Shown: positions 16,315 through 24,378 of the stretch, one piece after another | Layout of the letters: every line of letters starts with the position of its first letter | Position numbering within the stretch: the stretch's first letter is position 1 | Assembly (NCBI GenBank): GCA_024697645.1 | Contig: JAILFH010000086.1 | Coordinates: 1-51,329, forward strand | DNA length: 51,329 nt | Source of the DNA: Prevotella sp. | GTDB lineage: Bacteria > Bacteroidota > Bacteroidia > Bacteroidales > Bacteroidaceae | Direction of reading: 5' to 3' | Notes under the pieces: model-generated | What the model saw: the letters and a program-made list of their open reading frames with translations, nothing else | Database searches by the model: none | What the model was told of the DNA's origin: nothing | Made by a program: the position numbers and the translations under genes

Positions 16315-16373
16315 ATTGCTTGTTTGTTTTTTTCTGATTCTTATTTATTGTTCAATTGTCCGAAAAGACGGGG

Positions 16374-16381
16374 CAAAGTTA
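16374..16381 (-). promoter_or_regulatory. Promoter -7 box of the FMN-binding protein gene
   Basis: CAAAGTTA on the plus strand is TAACTTTG on the minus strand, 60 bp before the ATG at 16314. It lies back to back with the parC promoter. Confidence 0.6.
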
Positions 16382-16444
16382 CAAAAAAATGAGCGATTAC
16401 CGAGATAAAATCACAATTTTTGAAGAATTCTCAGTTTTTTTTTG

Positions 16445-16452
16445 TATTTTTG
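16445..16452 (+). promoter_or_regulatory. Promoter -7 box of parC
   Basis: TATTTTTG is an exact TAnnTTTG match, 23 bp before the ATG at 16475. The start codon is fixed by it. Confidence 0.6.
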
Positions 16453-16474
16453 CATGATATATTAACGAAAACCT

Positions 16475-19400
16475 ATGGACGAGATTATAAAAGACGACGA
16501 AATTCTGAACCCTGAAAACTCCGATATTCAGGAGTCTCCGGAAACGACCGAGGAGACCGAAAACCCTGAAGAACCGGAAGGCCATTCTGATTTTCGCCCT
16601 GCCAATCGCTTCGATGCTTCCGCTGTGCATCATCTGAGCGGCATGTACCAGAACTGGTTTCTGGACTATGCTTCATATGTGATTCTGGAGCGTGCCGTAC
16701 CACATATCGGTGACGGTTTCAAGCCGGTGCAGCGTCGCATTCTGCACTCTATGAAGCGTATGGACGATGGTCGATATAATAAGGTGGCTAATATTGTGGG
16801 CCACACGATGCAGTTCCACCCTCACGGTGATGCGTCAATTGGTGATGCCCTTGTGCAGATGGGACAGAAAGACCTGCTTATTGACACGCAGGGAAACTGG
16901 GGAAATATTCTCACTGGCGACCGTGCGGCTGCCCCTCGATATATTGAAGCCCGACTTTCAAAATTCGCTCTCGACGTTGTTTTCAATCCGAAGACAACCG
17001 ATTGGCAACTTTCCTATGACGGCCGCAACAAGGAACCAATCACGCTGCCGGCTAAGTTCCCGCTGCTTTTGGCACAAGGTGCTGAAGGTATAGCTGTGGG
17101 ATTGTCGTCAAAGATTCTGCCGCACAATTTCAATGAGTTGTGTGATGCTGCTATTCATTATCTGAAAGGTGAAGAGTTCCAACTTTTCCCCGATTTCCCG
17201 ACGGGAGGTTCCATCGACGTTTCGAAATACAACGATGGTCAGCGCGGTGGAGTACTGAAGGTGCGTGCGAAGATTGAGAAGTTGGATTCCAAAACGCTTG
17301 TGATTCGCGAGATTCCTTACTCAAAGACTACCGTTTCACTCATTGATTCGATTTTGAAGGCGATTGAGCGAGGCAAGATTAAGGCAAAGCGCGTTGATGA
17401 CAATACTGCCGCCGACGTAGAGATTCAGGTTCATCTGGCTCCGGGCGTGTCGAGCGACAAGACCATTGATGCCCTTTATGCCTTCAGTGATTGCGAAATC
17501 AATCTTTCGCCCAACTGCTGTGTTATTGAAGACCACAAACCAAAGTTCCTCACGGTAAGCGATGTGTTGCGTCATAATGTTGACACGACGATGGGTCTGC
17601 TGCGCAAGGAACTGGAGATTCGCAAGGCCGAACTTGAGGAGCAGCTCTTCTTTGCCTCGTTGGAGCGCATCTTCATAGAGGAGCGCATGTATAAGGACAA
17701 GAAATTCGAGAATGCCGAGAATATGGACGCAGTAGTCGCTCATTTGGACCAGCGTCTCGAGCCGTTCAAGAAGGACTTCATTCGCGAGGTGACTCGTGAT
17801 GACATTCTGCGTCTGATGGAAATCAAGATGCAGCGTATCCTGAAGTTCAACAAGGATAAGGCCGAAGAGCTCATTGCCCGCATCAAGAAGGAGATTGCTG
17901 AGATTGAGCACGATTTGGCTCACATGGTCGATGTGACGATTGAATGGTTCACCTATATCAAGGAGAAATACGGTAAGGAACATCCACGTCGCACTGAAAT
18001 CCGCAACTTCGACAGCATCGAGGCGGCAAAGGTGATTGAGGCAACTCAGAAACTCTACATCAACCGACAGGAAGGCTTCATCGGTACGGGACTGAAAAAG
18101 GACGAGTTCGTCTGCAACTGTTCCGACATTGACGATATTATCATCTTTTATCGCGACGGCCATATGAAGGTCGTTCGCGTGGCAGAGAAACTCTTTGTTG
18201 GCAAGAATATTCAGCATCTGCAGGTGTTCAAGAAGAATGATACGCGTACGACCTATAATATGGTCTATCGCGACGGAAAGAACGGACCTTTCTACATCAA
18301 GCGTTTCAACGTGCCGGCAGTCACTCGCGACCGTGATATCGACCTGACTCCAGGCAAGCCAGGAACGAAGATTTTCTACTTCACTGCTAATCCTAATGGT
18401 GAAGCAGAGGTCATCAAGGTGACGTTCGACTCAATACTGCAGATGAAGAGCAAGAACAAGAAACTTTTCATGGAGCGCTCATTCGCAGATATTGCTATTA
18501 AAGGACGTGGTGCCAAGGGGAATATTCTGACTAAGAATCCCGTTCACCGCATCTCGCTGAAGAGCCTCGGCCATTCGACACTGGGTGGTCTGAAGGTTTG
18601 GTGGGACGCCGATGTGAATCGTTTGAATTACGACGATCACGGCGTGCTGCTCGGTGAGTTCTTCGATGAAGACCAGATTCTCGTTATCTTGAAGAATGGT
18701 GACTATTACTGCACGAATTTCGATGTGAATAATCACTACGAGGATTCCATCGAACGAATTGAGAAATACGATCCCGACAAGATTTGGTCGATGGTTCTCT
18801 ATGATGCCGACAATCAGGGCTATCCCTACGTGAAGCGCTTCATGATTGAACCTACGAAGAATCCAAAGAGTCTGACGGGTGACAATAAGAATTCCGAGTT
18901 CAAGATTCTCACCGACCAACCTTATCCCCGCATTCGTGTGAACTTTGGTGGAGCCGATGCTTGGCGTGAACCGCTGGAGATTGAAGTTGAAGAGTTCATT
19001 GCCGTGAAGAGTTCGAAGGCAAAGGGCAAGCGCATCACGACTTATGCAGTTGAATCTATCGAGCAACTTGAACCCACTCGCGTGCCGGAACCAGAACCTG
19101 ATGATGAGCCAGAGGGCGATGAGCAAGATGGAGAAACTTCGGTTGTGGAGACGGAAACTGCTGAAACGGAAGTAGAAGCACAGGAAGTTGCTGCTGTTGA
19201 GTCTGCAAATACTAAGGAAAATCCAGTTGAAATCGCAGATGAAGAAAAGAAGGTTCCTACAGAAGATGCATCGAAGGCTACTGCGAAATCCCCTGAAACT
19301 CCCGAGATAGAATCGGAGGAGACTCCTGTAGAGAAACCCAAGAAAGCATCTGGTGGCAAACGAAAGAAGCAGCAAGTTGCTGATGTGGAAAAGATTCCGG

Positions 19401-20056
19401 TTCCTGATACAGACAAGACTCCGGTTCCAAATGCAGACAAGATTTCAGTTTCTAAAACTGCTGATGTTCCTGCCACTGAAACCGCTAAGGCTCCTGCCAC
19501 TAAGCCTGCTAAGTCTCCTAAGACTTCCTTCGTTGCTCCAGAAGCCCCCGATGTTGCCCCAGTTTCTGAAGTTTCTCAATCAGACGAAACTCCTGCTCCC
19601 AAGGCTTCAGTGAAGAAAAAGGCAACAAAGAAATCGGCAAAGTCAGAAGCACCGAAGGCTTCAGAGGAAGCAGTTCCTGCAGTTCCCGAGTCTACTCCTT
19701 CTGCTCCCGAGTCTTCTCCTTCTGCTCCCGAGTCTTCTCCTTCTGTTCCTGAGTCTACCCCTTCTGTCCCCGAGTCTTCTCCTGCCGCTTCCGAATCAGA
19801 TCCTGCAGTCCAAGAACCAAAGCCTACGGCTCCTATGTCTAAACCTGCGTCTGCTAAATCACGAACAGCAGCCTCTAAGTCAAAGGCAACCACTTCTAAG
19901 TTGAAGGCTTCAGTTGCTCCCGAGCCCAAAGTTCCTGCATCCTCCAACCCCGAGCCTGCAGTCACTTCCGAACCTGCTGAAGAGGTGAAGAGCCCTCAGT
20001 TTAAATATAATCCTAAGACAGGAGAACTCAGTTTGTTTGACGATGACGACATGTAG
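16475..20056 (+). CDS. parC: DNA topoisomerase IV subunit A with long low-complexity C-terminal tail
   Basis: A 1193-residue type IIA topoisomerase A subunit that breaks and rejoins DNA with ParE to decatenate chromosomes. The acidic N-terminal extension (residues 1-45) is followed by the breakage-rejoining core, with FKPVQRRILHSM, HPHGDASIGDALV and the catalytic tyrosine in PRYIEARLS (Tyr156). Tower and coiled-coil regions follow to about residue 480, then the beta-pinwheel C-terminal domain to about residue 860. Residues 863-1193 form a tail rich in Glu, Pro, Ala, Ser and Lys, including six seven-residue repeats of the PESSPSA type, ending in a conserved-looking KYNPKTGELSLFDDDD. Usual Bacteroidota ParC is about 850-950 residues, so the tail is extra. 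The next gene overlaps its 3' end by 14 bp. Confidence 0.95.
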   Translation: MDEIIKDDEILNPENSDIQESPETTEETENPEEPEGHSDFRPANRFDASAVHHLSGMYQNWFLDYASYVILERAVPHIGDGFKPVQRRILHSMKRMDDGRYNKVANIVGHTMQFHPHGDASIGDALVQMGQKDLLIDTQGNWGNILTGDRAAAPRYIEARLSKFALDVVFNPKTTDWQLSYDGRNKEPITLPAKFPLLLAQGAEGIAVGLSSKILPHNFNELCDAAIHYLKGEEFQLFPDFPTGGSIDVSKYNDGQRGGVLKVRAKIEKLDSKTLVIREIPYSKTTVSLIDSILKAIERGKIKAKRVDDNTAADVEIQVHLAPGVSSDKTIDALYAFSDCEINLSPNCCVIEDHKPKFLTVSDVLRHNVDTTMGLLRKELEIRKAELEEQLFFASLERIFIEERMYKDKKFENAENMDAVVAHLDQRLEPFKKDFIREVTRDDILRLMEIKMQRILKFNKDKAEELIARIKKEIAEIEHDLAHMVDVTIEWFTYIKEKYGKEHPRRTEIRNFDSIEAAKVIEATQKLYINRQEGFIGTGLKKDEFVCNCSDIDDIIIFYRDGHMKVVRVAEKLFVGKNIQHLQVFKKNDTRTTYNMVYRDGKNGPFYIKRFNVPAVTRDRDIDLTPGKPGTKIFYFTANPNGEAEVIKVTFDSILQMKSKNKKLFMERSFADIAIKGRGAKGNILTKNPVHRISLKSLGHSTLGGLKVWWDADVNRLNYDDHGVLLGEFFDEDQILVILKNGDYYCTNFDVNNHYEDSIERIEKYDPDKIWSMVLYDADNQGYPYVKRFMIEPTKNPKSLTGDNKNSEFKILTDQPYPRIRVNFGGADAWREPLEIEVEEFIAVKSSKAKGKRITTYAVESIEQLEPTRVPEPEPDDEPEGDEQDGETSVVETETAETEVEAQEVAAVESANTKENPVEIADEEKKVPTEDASKATAKSPETPEIESEETPVEKPKKASGGKRKKQQVADVEKIPVPDTDKTPVPNADKISVSKTADVPATETAKAPATKPAKSPKTSFVAPEAPDVAPVSEVSQSDETPAPKASVKKKATKKSAKSEAPKASEEAVPAVPESTPSAPESSPSAPESSPSVPESTPSVPESSPAASESDPAVQEPKPTAPMSKPASAKSRTAASKSKATTSKLKASVAPEPKVPASSNPEPAVTSEPAEEVKSPQFKYNPKTGELSLFDDDDM
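19682..19807 (+). repeat. In-frame 21-bp tandem repeats in parC (6 units)
   Basis: Six 21-bp units start at 19682, 19703, 19724, 19745, 19766 and 19787, each coding (V/A)PES(T/S)PS or a variant. Units 2 and 3 are identical in sequence. Repeat number could vary between strains by slippage. Confidence 0.9.
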
Positions 20057-20876
20057 GCTCTTTCTGCTTCCCACAATCTCAGCGCGCCGTTTGTTCCGTT
20101 GGGTTTTGTGTGTTGCGATGTCATCGCAACTATTCCTCCCTGCCCACGCCCAGCAAGAACCCTCTTCCACACGTTCCTACATGCTGGGAATTGGTTCTGC
20201 GAACATCCTCGACACCTACCTTTCTGCCGAGAAATATCAGGGCAGCGAAGTCCGATACATCAGCACGACTACACGTCCCACCCGTTGGAACGGCATTCGC
20301 CAAATGATGCTCCACGAAGGTCAGTTCGACATAGTCAGCAATCGTGCCGATAACAACGACGAACTAGGCGGCATGTATCGCTTCCAGTATCATCTGCGCC
20401 GTCATTGGGACATTGCCCATGGGTTCTCTGTTGAGGCTGGCGGTGGTATAGGAGCACAGATTGGATTCCTCCACAATACCCGCAATAGCAACAATCCTGC
20501 TCAGGCTTATGCGGCTTTGCAGTTGCTGCCGTCGGTTGCTGTCGCCAAATCAGTGCAAATCTTCCACCGTTCGGTGAAGTTCAGTTATGAGGCTTCTGCA
20601 CCGCTTTTAGGACTTATGTTCTCACCGAACTACGGGCAGTCGTATTACGAAATATTCTCGCGCGGCAACTACGACCACAACGTCGTACCAACGACGATTG
20701 GCTCTACACCCTCTCTGCGCCACATGCTCACTGCCGACATTCCTCTCTCGAAGCGCAAACCGTCGACTAGGTTGCGTATCGGCTATTTGGGCGACTATCA
20801 TCAGGCCGAAGTTAACAGCCTGAAATATCATCAGTATGCCCACATGCTGATTCTGGGACTAACCATAACAAAGTGA
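20043..20876 (+). CDS. DUF3316-like exported protein
   Basis: About 277 residues from the ATG at 20043, which lies inside the last codons of parC. An in-frame TTG at 20037 is a less likely start. A long signal region (to residue about 36, ending PAHAQ) is followed by a beta-rich mature part with SYMLGIGSANILDTYLS near its start and a C-terminal strand HMLILGLTITK. This pattern, alternating strands with aromatic residues and a barrel-like end, fits the DUF3316 family, probably an outer-membrane or periplasmic beta protein of unknown role. Ten bp separate it from the S41 peptidase gene, and the three genes to 22205 look like one operon. Confidence 0.75.
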   Translation: MTTCRLFLLPTISARRLFRWVLCVAMSSQLFLPAHAQQEPSSTRSYMLGIGSANILDTYLSAEKYQGSEVRYISTTTRPTRWNGIRQMMLHEGQFDIVSNRADNNDELGGMYRFQYHLRRHWDIAHGFSVEAGGGIGAQIGFLHNTRNSNNPAQAYAALQLLPSVAVAKSVQIFHRSVKFSYEASAPLLGLMFSPNYGQSYYEIFSRGNYDHNVVPTTIGSTPSLRHMLTADIPLSKRKPSTRLRIGYLGDYHQAEVNSLKYHQYAHMLILGLTITK

Positions 20877-20886
20877 AAAGACAACT

Positions 20887-21942
20887 ATGATAAATAGGAA
20901 ATCAAATAAGAAGACGTATAGGCATTCGGCAATGAATATTGTCGTGATGCTACTTTGTTGTCTTGTCGCTTTGCCGTCCCTGACTTCCTGCGTCGACGAA
21001 GACGAATACGCCGACACACCTCAGGGAAACTTCGAGGCACTTTGGCGCATCATTGATGAGCATTATTGCTTCTTCGACTATAAGCAGAAGGAATATGGAC
21101 TTGACTGGAACGAAGTCTATCAGCGCTACAAGCCGCAGTTTGTGAGTCAGATGAACAGCACTCAGGAGTTTGAGGTTCTGTCGAATATGCTATCGGAACT
21201 GCGCGATGGTCACGTTAATCTCTACTCATCGTTCGATATTGCGCGCAATTGGTCGTGGCAGGAGGACTACCCTTCGAATGTCAGCGACACGCTTATTCGC
21301 CGCTATCTCGGCACAGACTATCGCATTTCCTGTGGAATGCAGTATCGGATTCTTGATGATCAGATTGGCTATTTGCGCTGCTCCTCGTTCTCTACGGAGT
21401 TTGGCGAGGGCAATCTTGACGATATTCTTTACTACTTGATGCCTTGTCGCGCGCTTATTATCGATTTGCGCGGGAATGGGGGCGGTTTGCTCACTTCCGC
21501 AGAACAACTTGCAGCCCGCTTCACCAACGAGGAACTCCTTGTTGGCTACATGCAGCATAAGACGGGACGAGGCCATAACGATTTCTCAAGCCTTGAGGAA
21601 CAACGGCTGAAACCCTCCAACGCCATTCGTTGGCAGAAACCAGTTATTGTCCTGACGAATCGTTCGGTCTTCTCTGCCGCCAATGAGTTTGTAAAGTACA
21701 TGAAATGCTGTCCGAAAGCCATTATCGTAGGCGACCATACGGGCGGAGGCGCAGGTCTGCCTTTCTCGTCGGAGTTGCCCAGTGGATGGGGAGTCCGCTT
21801 TTCTGCCTGTCCGATGTACGATCGCGACCATCAGTCAACGGAGTTTGGCATAGATCCCGACTATAATGTGAGCCTGACCGATGAAGACTTTCTGCGTGGG
21901 GTAGACACCATCATTGAATATGCACGAAAACTAATAAAATGA
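20887..21942 (+). CDS. S41 family peptidase lipoprotein (C-terminal-processing-like)
   Basis: A 351-residue protein. A lipobox LTSC near residue 34 follows a hydrophobic signal segment, so it is probably a lipoprotein. The TSPc/S41 fold is shown by GYLRCSSFSTEFGEGNL (near 160), LIIDLRGNGGG (near 195), the nucleophile segment SVFSAANEFVKYMK with Ser263, and VGDHTGGGAGLP (near 280). The usual PDZ domain between the N-terminal helical part (FEALWRIIDEHYCFFDYK) and the catalytic core is missing or very short, as in the tricorn/IRBP-like S41 branch. It follows the DUF3316-like gene and overlaps the next gene by ATGA. Substrate unknown. Confidence 0.85.
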   Translation: MINRKSNKKTYRHSAMNIVVMLLCCLVALPSLTSCVDEDEYADTPQGNFEALWRIIDEHYCFFDYKQKEYGLDWNEVYQRYKPQFVSQMNSTQEFEVLSNMLSELRDGHVNLYSSFDIARNWSWQEDYPSNVSDTLIRRYLGTDYRISCGMQYRILDDQIGYLRCSSFSTEFGEGNLDDILYYLMPCRALIIDLRGNGGGLLTSAEQLAARFTNEELLVGYMQHKTGRGHNDFSSLEEQRLKPSNAIRWQKPVIVLTNRSVFSAANEFVKYMKCCPKAIIVGDHTGGGAGLPFSSELPSGWGVRFSACPMYDRDHQSTEFGIDPDYNVSLTDEDFLRGVDTIIEYARKLIK

Positions 21943-22205
21943 AGCAAATACTGCTGACCATCAAGAACTGGCTGCAAGGACTTTCATTTCGCACAGGAGT
22001 CATCGTGTTGGCTCTTTGCGTTCCCTGCTACATACTCTCCTTTGCCCAGATGGCATTGCCGATAAGTGTTGAGGCAAAGGGCGTCCTTTGGTTTATATTG
22101 TTTGGTTTGGCAAAGACGTTTCAGTACGGAGGTCTGACGATTCTGGGCGTTGAGGGCTATAAACGCGTAAAATCATGGTTCAAACAAAAGAAAAGTGCTG
22201 AATAA
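21939..22205 (+). CDS. Small membrane protein
   Basis: An 88-residue protein with two predicted membrane helices (about residues 18-38, FRTGVIVLALCVPCYILSFA, and 48-66, GVLWFILFGLAKTFQYGG) and a basic cytoplasmic C-terminus (KRVKSWFKQKKSAE). It overlaps the S41 peptidase stop as ATGA, so it is translationally coupled to it and may anchor or regulate it. The family is not recognised. Confidence 0.75.
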   Translation: MKQILLTIKNWLQGLSFRTGVIVLALCVPCYILSFAQMALPISVEAKGVLWFILFGLAKTFQYGGLTILGVEGYKRVKSWFKQKKSAE

Positions 22206-22237
22206 TTTGCATATTTCGTAAAAACATTGTACTTTTG
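22206..22237 (+). promoter_or_regulatory. Promoter of the tRNA-Leu/tRNA-Val transcript
   Basis: TTTG at 22206-22209, a 20-bp spacer, and TACTTTTG at 22230-22237: a full match to the Bacteroidota promoter. Transcription would begin about 40 bp before tRNA-Leu. Confidence 0.75.
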
Positions 22238-22283
22238 CAGCCGCAAACGTTCTCATGCCCATAGGCGAGACGCAGCAATAGAG

Positions 22284-22365
22284 GCGCCTGTGGCGGAATT
22301 GGTAGACGCGTCAGACTTAGGATCTGGTGTCTCACGACGTGCAGGTTCGAGTCCTGTCAGGCGCA
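22284..22365 (+). tRNA. tRNA-Leu (anticodon TAG)
   Basis: An 82-nt class II tRNA. The acceptor stem GCGCCTG/CAGGCGC, discriminator A, anticodon loop CTTAGGA with TAG at 22318-22320, a long variable arm and the GGTTCGAGTCC T-arm are all visible. CCA is not encoded. It reads CUA and, by wobble, other CUN codons. Confidence 0.95.
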
Positions 22366-22385
22366 CAGAGAGAGAAAGCATAGAT

Positions 22386-22459
22386 GTCGGCATAGCTCAG
22401 CTGGTTAGAGTATCACCTTGACATGGTGGGGGTCCTTGGTTCGAGTCCAAGTGTCGACA
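22386..22459 (+). tRNA. tRNA-Val (anticodon GAC)
   Basis: A 74-nt tRNA with acceptor GTCGGCA/TGTCGAC (one G-U pair), D-arm AGCTCAGCTGGTTAGAG, anticodon loop TTGACAT (GAC) and T-arm GGTTCGAGTCC. It lies 20 bp after tRNA-Leu and is co-transcribed with it. It reads GUC and GUU. Confidence 0.95.
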
Positions 22460-22468
22460 CTCCGAATT

Positions 22469-22503
22469 TCCAAACAACAGAATTTCTGTCGTTTGGATTT
22501 TTT
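22469..22503 (+). terminator. Terminator of the tRNA transcript
   Basis: TCCAAAC (22469-22475) pairs with GTTTGGA (22491-22497), with an inner ACAG/CTGT stem, followed by six T. It ends the tRNA operon 10 bp after tRNA-Val. Confidence 0.92.
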
Positions 22504-22692
22504 GTATCTGCATTCTTGCAATTCATTTGAAGAACTCACAACTACTTCTTTTCTGAAAGATATTCGTTACTGCACGAAGTCGGAAACCTATAGAAGAAAT
22601 AGAGCCATTTGTTAGAGTAGTGCTGTGAGCGTAAAGGGAAACTGCCAAGTCCATCTGCTTAAATGTGAGGAGCATTCCTCCTGAGTATGCAA

Positions 22693-22911
22693 AGTAATCC
22701 GTTAGTTTATATAGAATAATTCTTTCAACTATAGAGAGCAATCCTTTGGAATAAGTAGAGCAATCCTTTCGACTGTAGAGAGCATGTGTTTCGACCATAG
22801 AGAGCATGCCTTTAGACTATACAGAGGATGCTTTTATATAGGTATAAAGGATGCCTTTATATAGGTATAAAGACGTGCTTTGTAAGGTCGAAAGGTATGC
22901 TTTATACAGAG
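22693..22911 (+). repeat. 22-bp hairpin-forming repeat, array 2 (about 10 units)
   Basis: Units start at 22693, 22715, 22737, 22759, 22781, 22803, 22825, 22848, 22871 and 22893 (last incomplete). The two best conserved (22825 and 22848) are nearly identical 23-mers; the second contains the perfect inverted repeat CCTTTATA-TAGG-TATAAAGG. The array lies between the tRNA terminator and the rplS terminator. The 190 bp before it (22504-22692) hold nothing recognisable. Confidence 0.85.
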
Positions 22912-22926
22912 CTTTCGTAATGATAT

Positions 22927-22963
22927 AAAAAAAGAAGAATGAGTTCCGTTGTGAAACCCATTC
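22927..22963 (-). terminator. Terminator of rplS
   Basis: On the minus strand GAATGGGTTTC pairs with GGAACTCATTC (one mismatch and a G-U pair) around ACAAC, followed by a T-rich tract of about ten bases. It lies 40 bp after the rplS stop. Confidence 0.85.
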
Positions 22964-23003
22964 CGTTCTTTTTGTTTTTTCTGAAAAAGGAAAGCCTGAG
23001 TGA

Positions 23004-23372
23004 TTAGGCTTTCGTAGCACCAGTGCGCTTTTCCTTAATGCGGGCCTTCTTACCCGTAAGGTTACGCAGATAGTACAACTTAGCACGGCGAACTTTACCA
23101 CGCTTGTTGATTTCGATGCTTTCAATGCTCGGTGACTCGATGGGGAAGATACGCTCTACGCCTACAGTTCCGGACATTTTGCGAACGGTGAAGCGCTTCT
23201 TCTGACCAGCACCAGAGATGCGGATTACCACACCACGATACAACTGGATACGCTCCTTTGAACCTTCGACAATTTTGTAAGCGACAGTGATAGTATCACC
23301 AGGACCAAACTGGGGAAACTCCTTGCCGGTTGCAAATGCTTCTTCAGCAACTTTGATTAAATCAGTTTTCAT
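23004..23372 (-). CDS. rplS: 50S ribosomal protein L19
   Basis: A 122-residue protein of normal L19 length that binds at the 30S-50S interface. Recognisable segments are [16 protein letters not shown] (residues 22-37), [33 protein letters not shown] and the basic C-terminal [22 protein letters not shown]. It is monocistronic here, with a TAACTTTG box at 23468-23461, a structured leader of about 80 nt and a terminator. trmD, rpsP and rimM, its partners in many bacteria, are not adjacent. Confidence 0.97.
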   Translation of the reverse strand: MKTDLIKVAEEAFATGKEFPQFGPGDTITVAYKIVEGSKERIQLYRGVVIRISGAGQKKRFTVRKMSGTVGVERIFPIESPSIESIEINKRGKVRRAKLYYLRNLTGKKARIKEKRTGATKA

Positions 23373-23396
23373 TTTTTAATGAATTATAAGTTGTTT

Positions 23397-23424
23397 GTCT
23401 CGCCAACGCAACATGGCCCGAGAC
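23397..23424 (-). promoter_or_regulatory. Hairpin in the rplS leader
   Basis: In the leader between the promoter box and the rplS ATG, GTCTC and GCCA pair with TGGC and GAGAC, giving a 9-bp stem with a GG bulge. A second, weaker stem (CCG...CGG) lies closer to the promoter. Ribosomal-protein leaders often bind their own protein; that is inference here. Confidence 0.45.
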
Positions 23425-23460
23425 ACATCCTCGACCAGCGGTTACGCCGAAAAGCGGGTG

Positions 23461-23468
23461 CAAAGTTA
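23461..23468 (-). promoter_or_regulatory. Promoter -7 box of rplS
   Basis: CAAAGTTA on the plus strand is TAACTTTG on the minus strand, 89 bp before the ATG. Confidence 0.6.
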
Positions 23469-23530
23469 CAAATAAACCGCCAAAAAACAAAATAAAATGT
23501 TCATTTTTTTACTTTTACCAAACTTTTTTG

Positions 23531-23538
23531 TATTTTTG
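23531..23538 (+). promoter_or_regulatory. Promoter -7 box that decides the start of the nucleotidase C-domain gene
   Basis: TATTTTTG matches TAnnTTTG. The transcript begins after about 23543, which excludes the upstream in-frame ATG at 23497 and selects the ATG at 23557. Confidence 0.55.
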
Positions 23539-23556
23539 CAGAAAATTGTATCACTC

Positions 23557-24318
23557 ATGAAGAATATAAAATTTCTATTCGTCATCATGCTGCTTGCATC
23601 GTGTACCACCCATTATCGGATGGTGGGTATCGACAGAACGCGCATGCTTATTGACAAGAGTTACGATGCTGCGCCCAGTGCTGAGGCTCAGGCATTTCTT
23701 GCTCCTTATCAGCACGACGTTGACTCCATCATGAAGCCCATAGTCGGCCAGATTGCGAGATACATGTCGGCTTCAAAGCCTGAGAGCGAACTGTCGAATC
23801 TGTTGTGCGATATTTTGGTTTGGGGCGGTGGTCCTTTTGGTGAGAAACCCGACTTTAGTATTTACAATATGGGCGGAATTCGTGCCGCATTTGCCAAGGG
23901 TAATGTTACATTTGGCGATGTGGTCGATGTAGCCCCATTTGAAAATAAGATTTGCTTCATGACGCTCACGGGCGAAAAGGTTCTGGAACTCTTCAGCCAA
24001 GTGGCCAGTCGTGGGGGTGAAGGCGTGAGTCACGGAGTTGAGTTGCGCATTGCCAACAGAAAACTTCTTTCAGCCAAACTTCATGGAAAGGAGATTGACC
24101 CGAAGGCAAACTATCGTGTCGCAACACTCGACTATCTGGCTCAGGGCAATGACGGTCTGCTCGCTTTCAAGGACGGAACCGACGTGGTATCGCCTCAGGA
24201 AGAAAGAAACAACGTTCGCTTTATCATTATGGATTATTTCCGCGCAGAAGCCGCTGAAGGTCGAGTGGTAGATGCGAAGATGGAAGGCCGCATCATTTCA
24301 GAAGACACTACTAATTAG
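23557..24318 (+). CDS. Lipoprotein with 5'-nucleotidase C-terminal (substrate-binding) domain
   Basis: About 253 residues from ATG 23557. A signal ending in the lipobox LLASC (Cys near residue 15) makes it a likely lipoprotein. The rest matches the 5'-nucleotidase C-terminal domain: ELSNLLCDILVW, FSIYNMGGIRAAFAKGNVTFGDV, APFENKICFMTLTGEKVLEL (in part) and a late LDYLAQGNDGLLAF. This domain binds the nucleotide base in UshA-type enzymes, in which it normally follows the metallophosphatase domain in one chain. Here the catalytic domain is the next gene, 60 bp downstream, in reversed order. The two probably act together outside the cytoplasm. Confidence 0.88.
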   Translation: MKNIKFLFVIMLLASCTTHYRMVGIDRTRMLIDKSYDAAPSAEAQAFLAPYQHDVDSIMKPIVGQIARYMSASKPESELSNLLCDILVWGGGPFGEKPDFSIYNMGGIRAAFAKGNVTFGDVVDVAPFENKICFMTLTGEKVLELFSQVASRGGEGVSHGVELRIANRKLLSAKLHGKEIDPKANYRVATLDYLAQGNDGLLAFKDGTDVVSPQEERNNVRFIIMDYFRAEAAEGRVVDAKMEGRIISEDTTN

Positions 24319-24378
24319 ACTCCCAAGGGTTATTTATTTTCTTGCAACGTTTATTAATAAGAGATAAATTTGACGACT

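Noticed and set aside
18479..19375. 298-codon minus-strand ORF in parC
   Set aside because: Antisense to ParC; the Phe/Leu/Arg-rich translation arises from the GAA/AAG-rich coding strand.
22206..22366. Integration site (tRNA-linked genomic island)
   Set aside because: No integrase and no second copy of a tRNA 3' end were found in the window.
22523..22807. 94-codon minus-strand ORF after the tRNAs
   Set aside because: Composed of the 22-bp repeats and unrelated DNA; no start signal.
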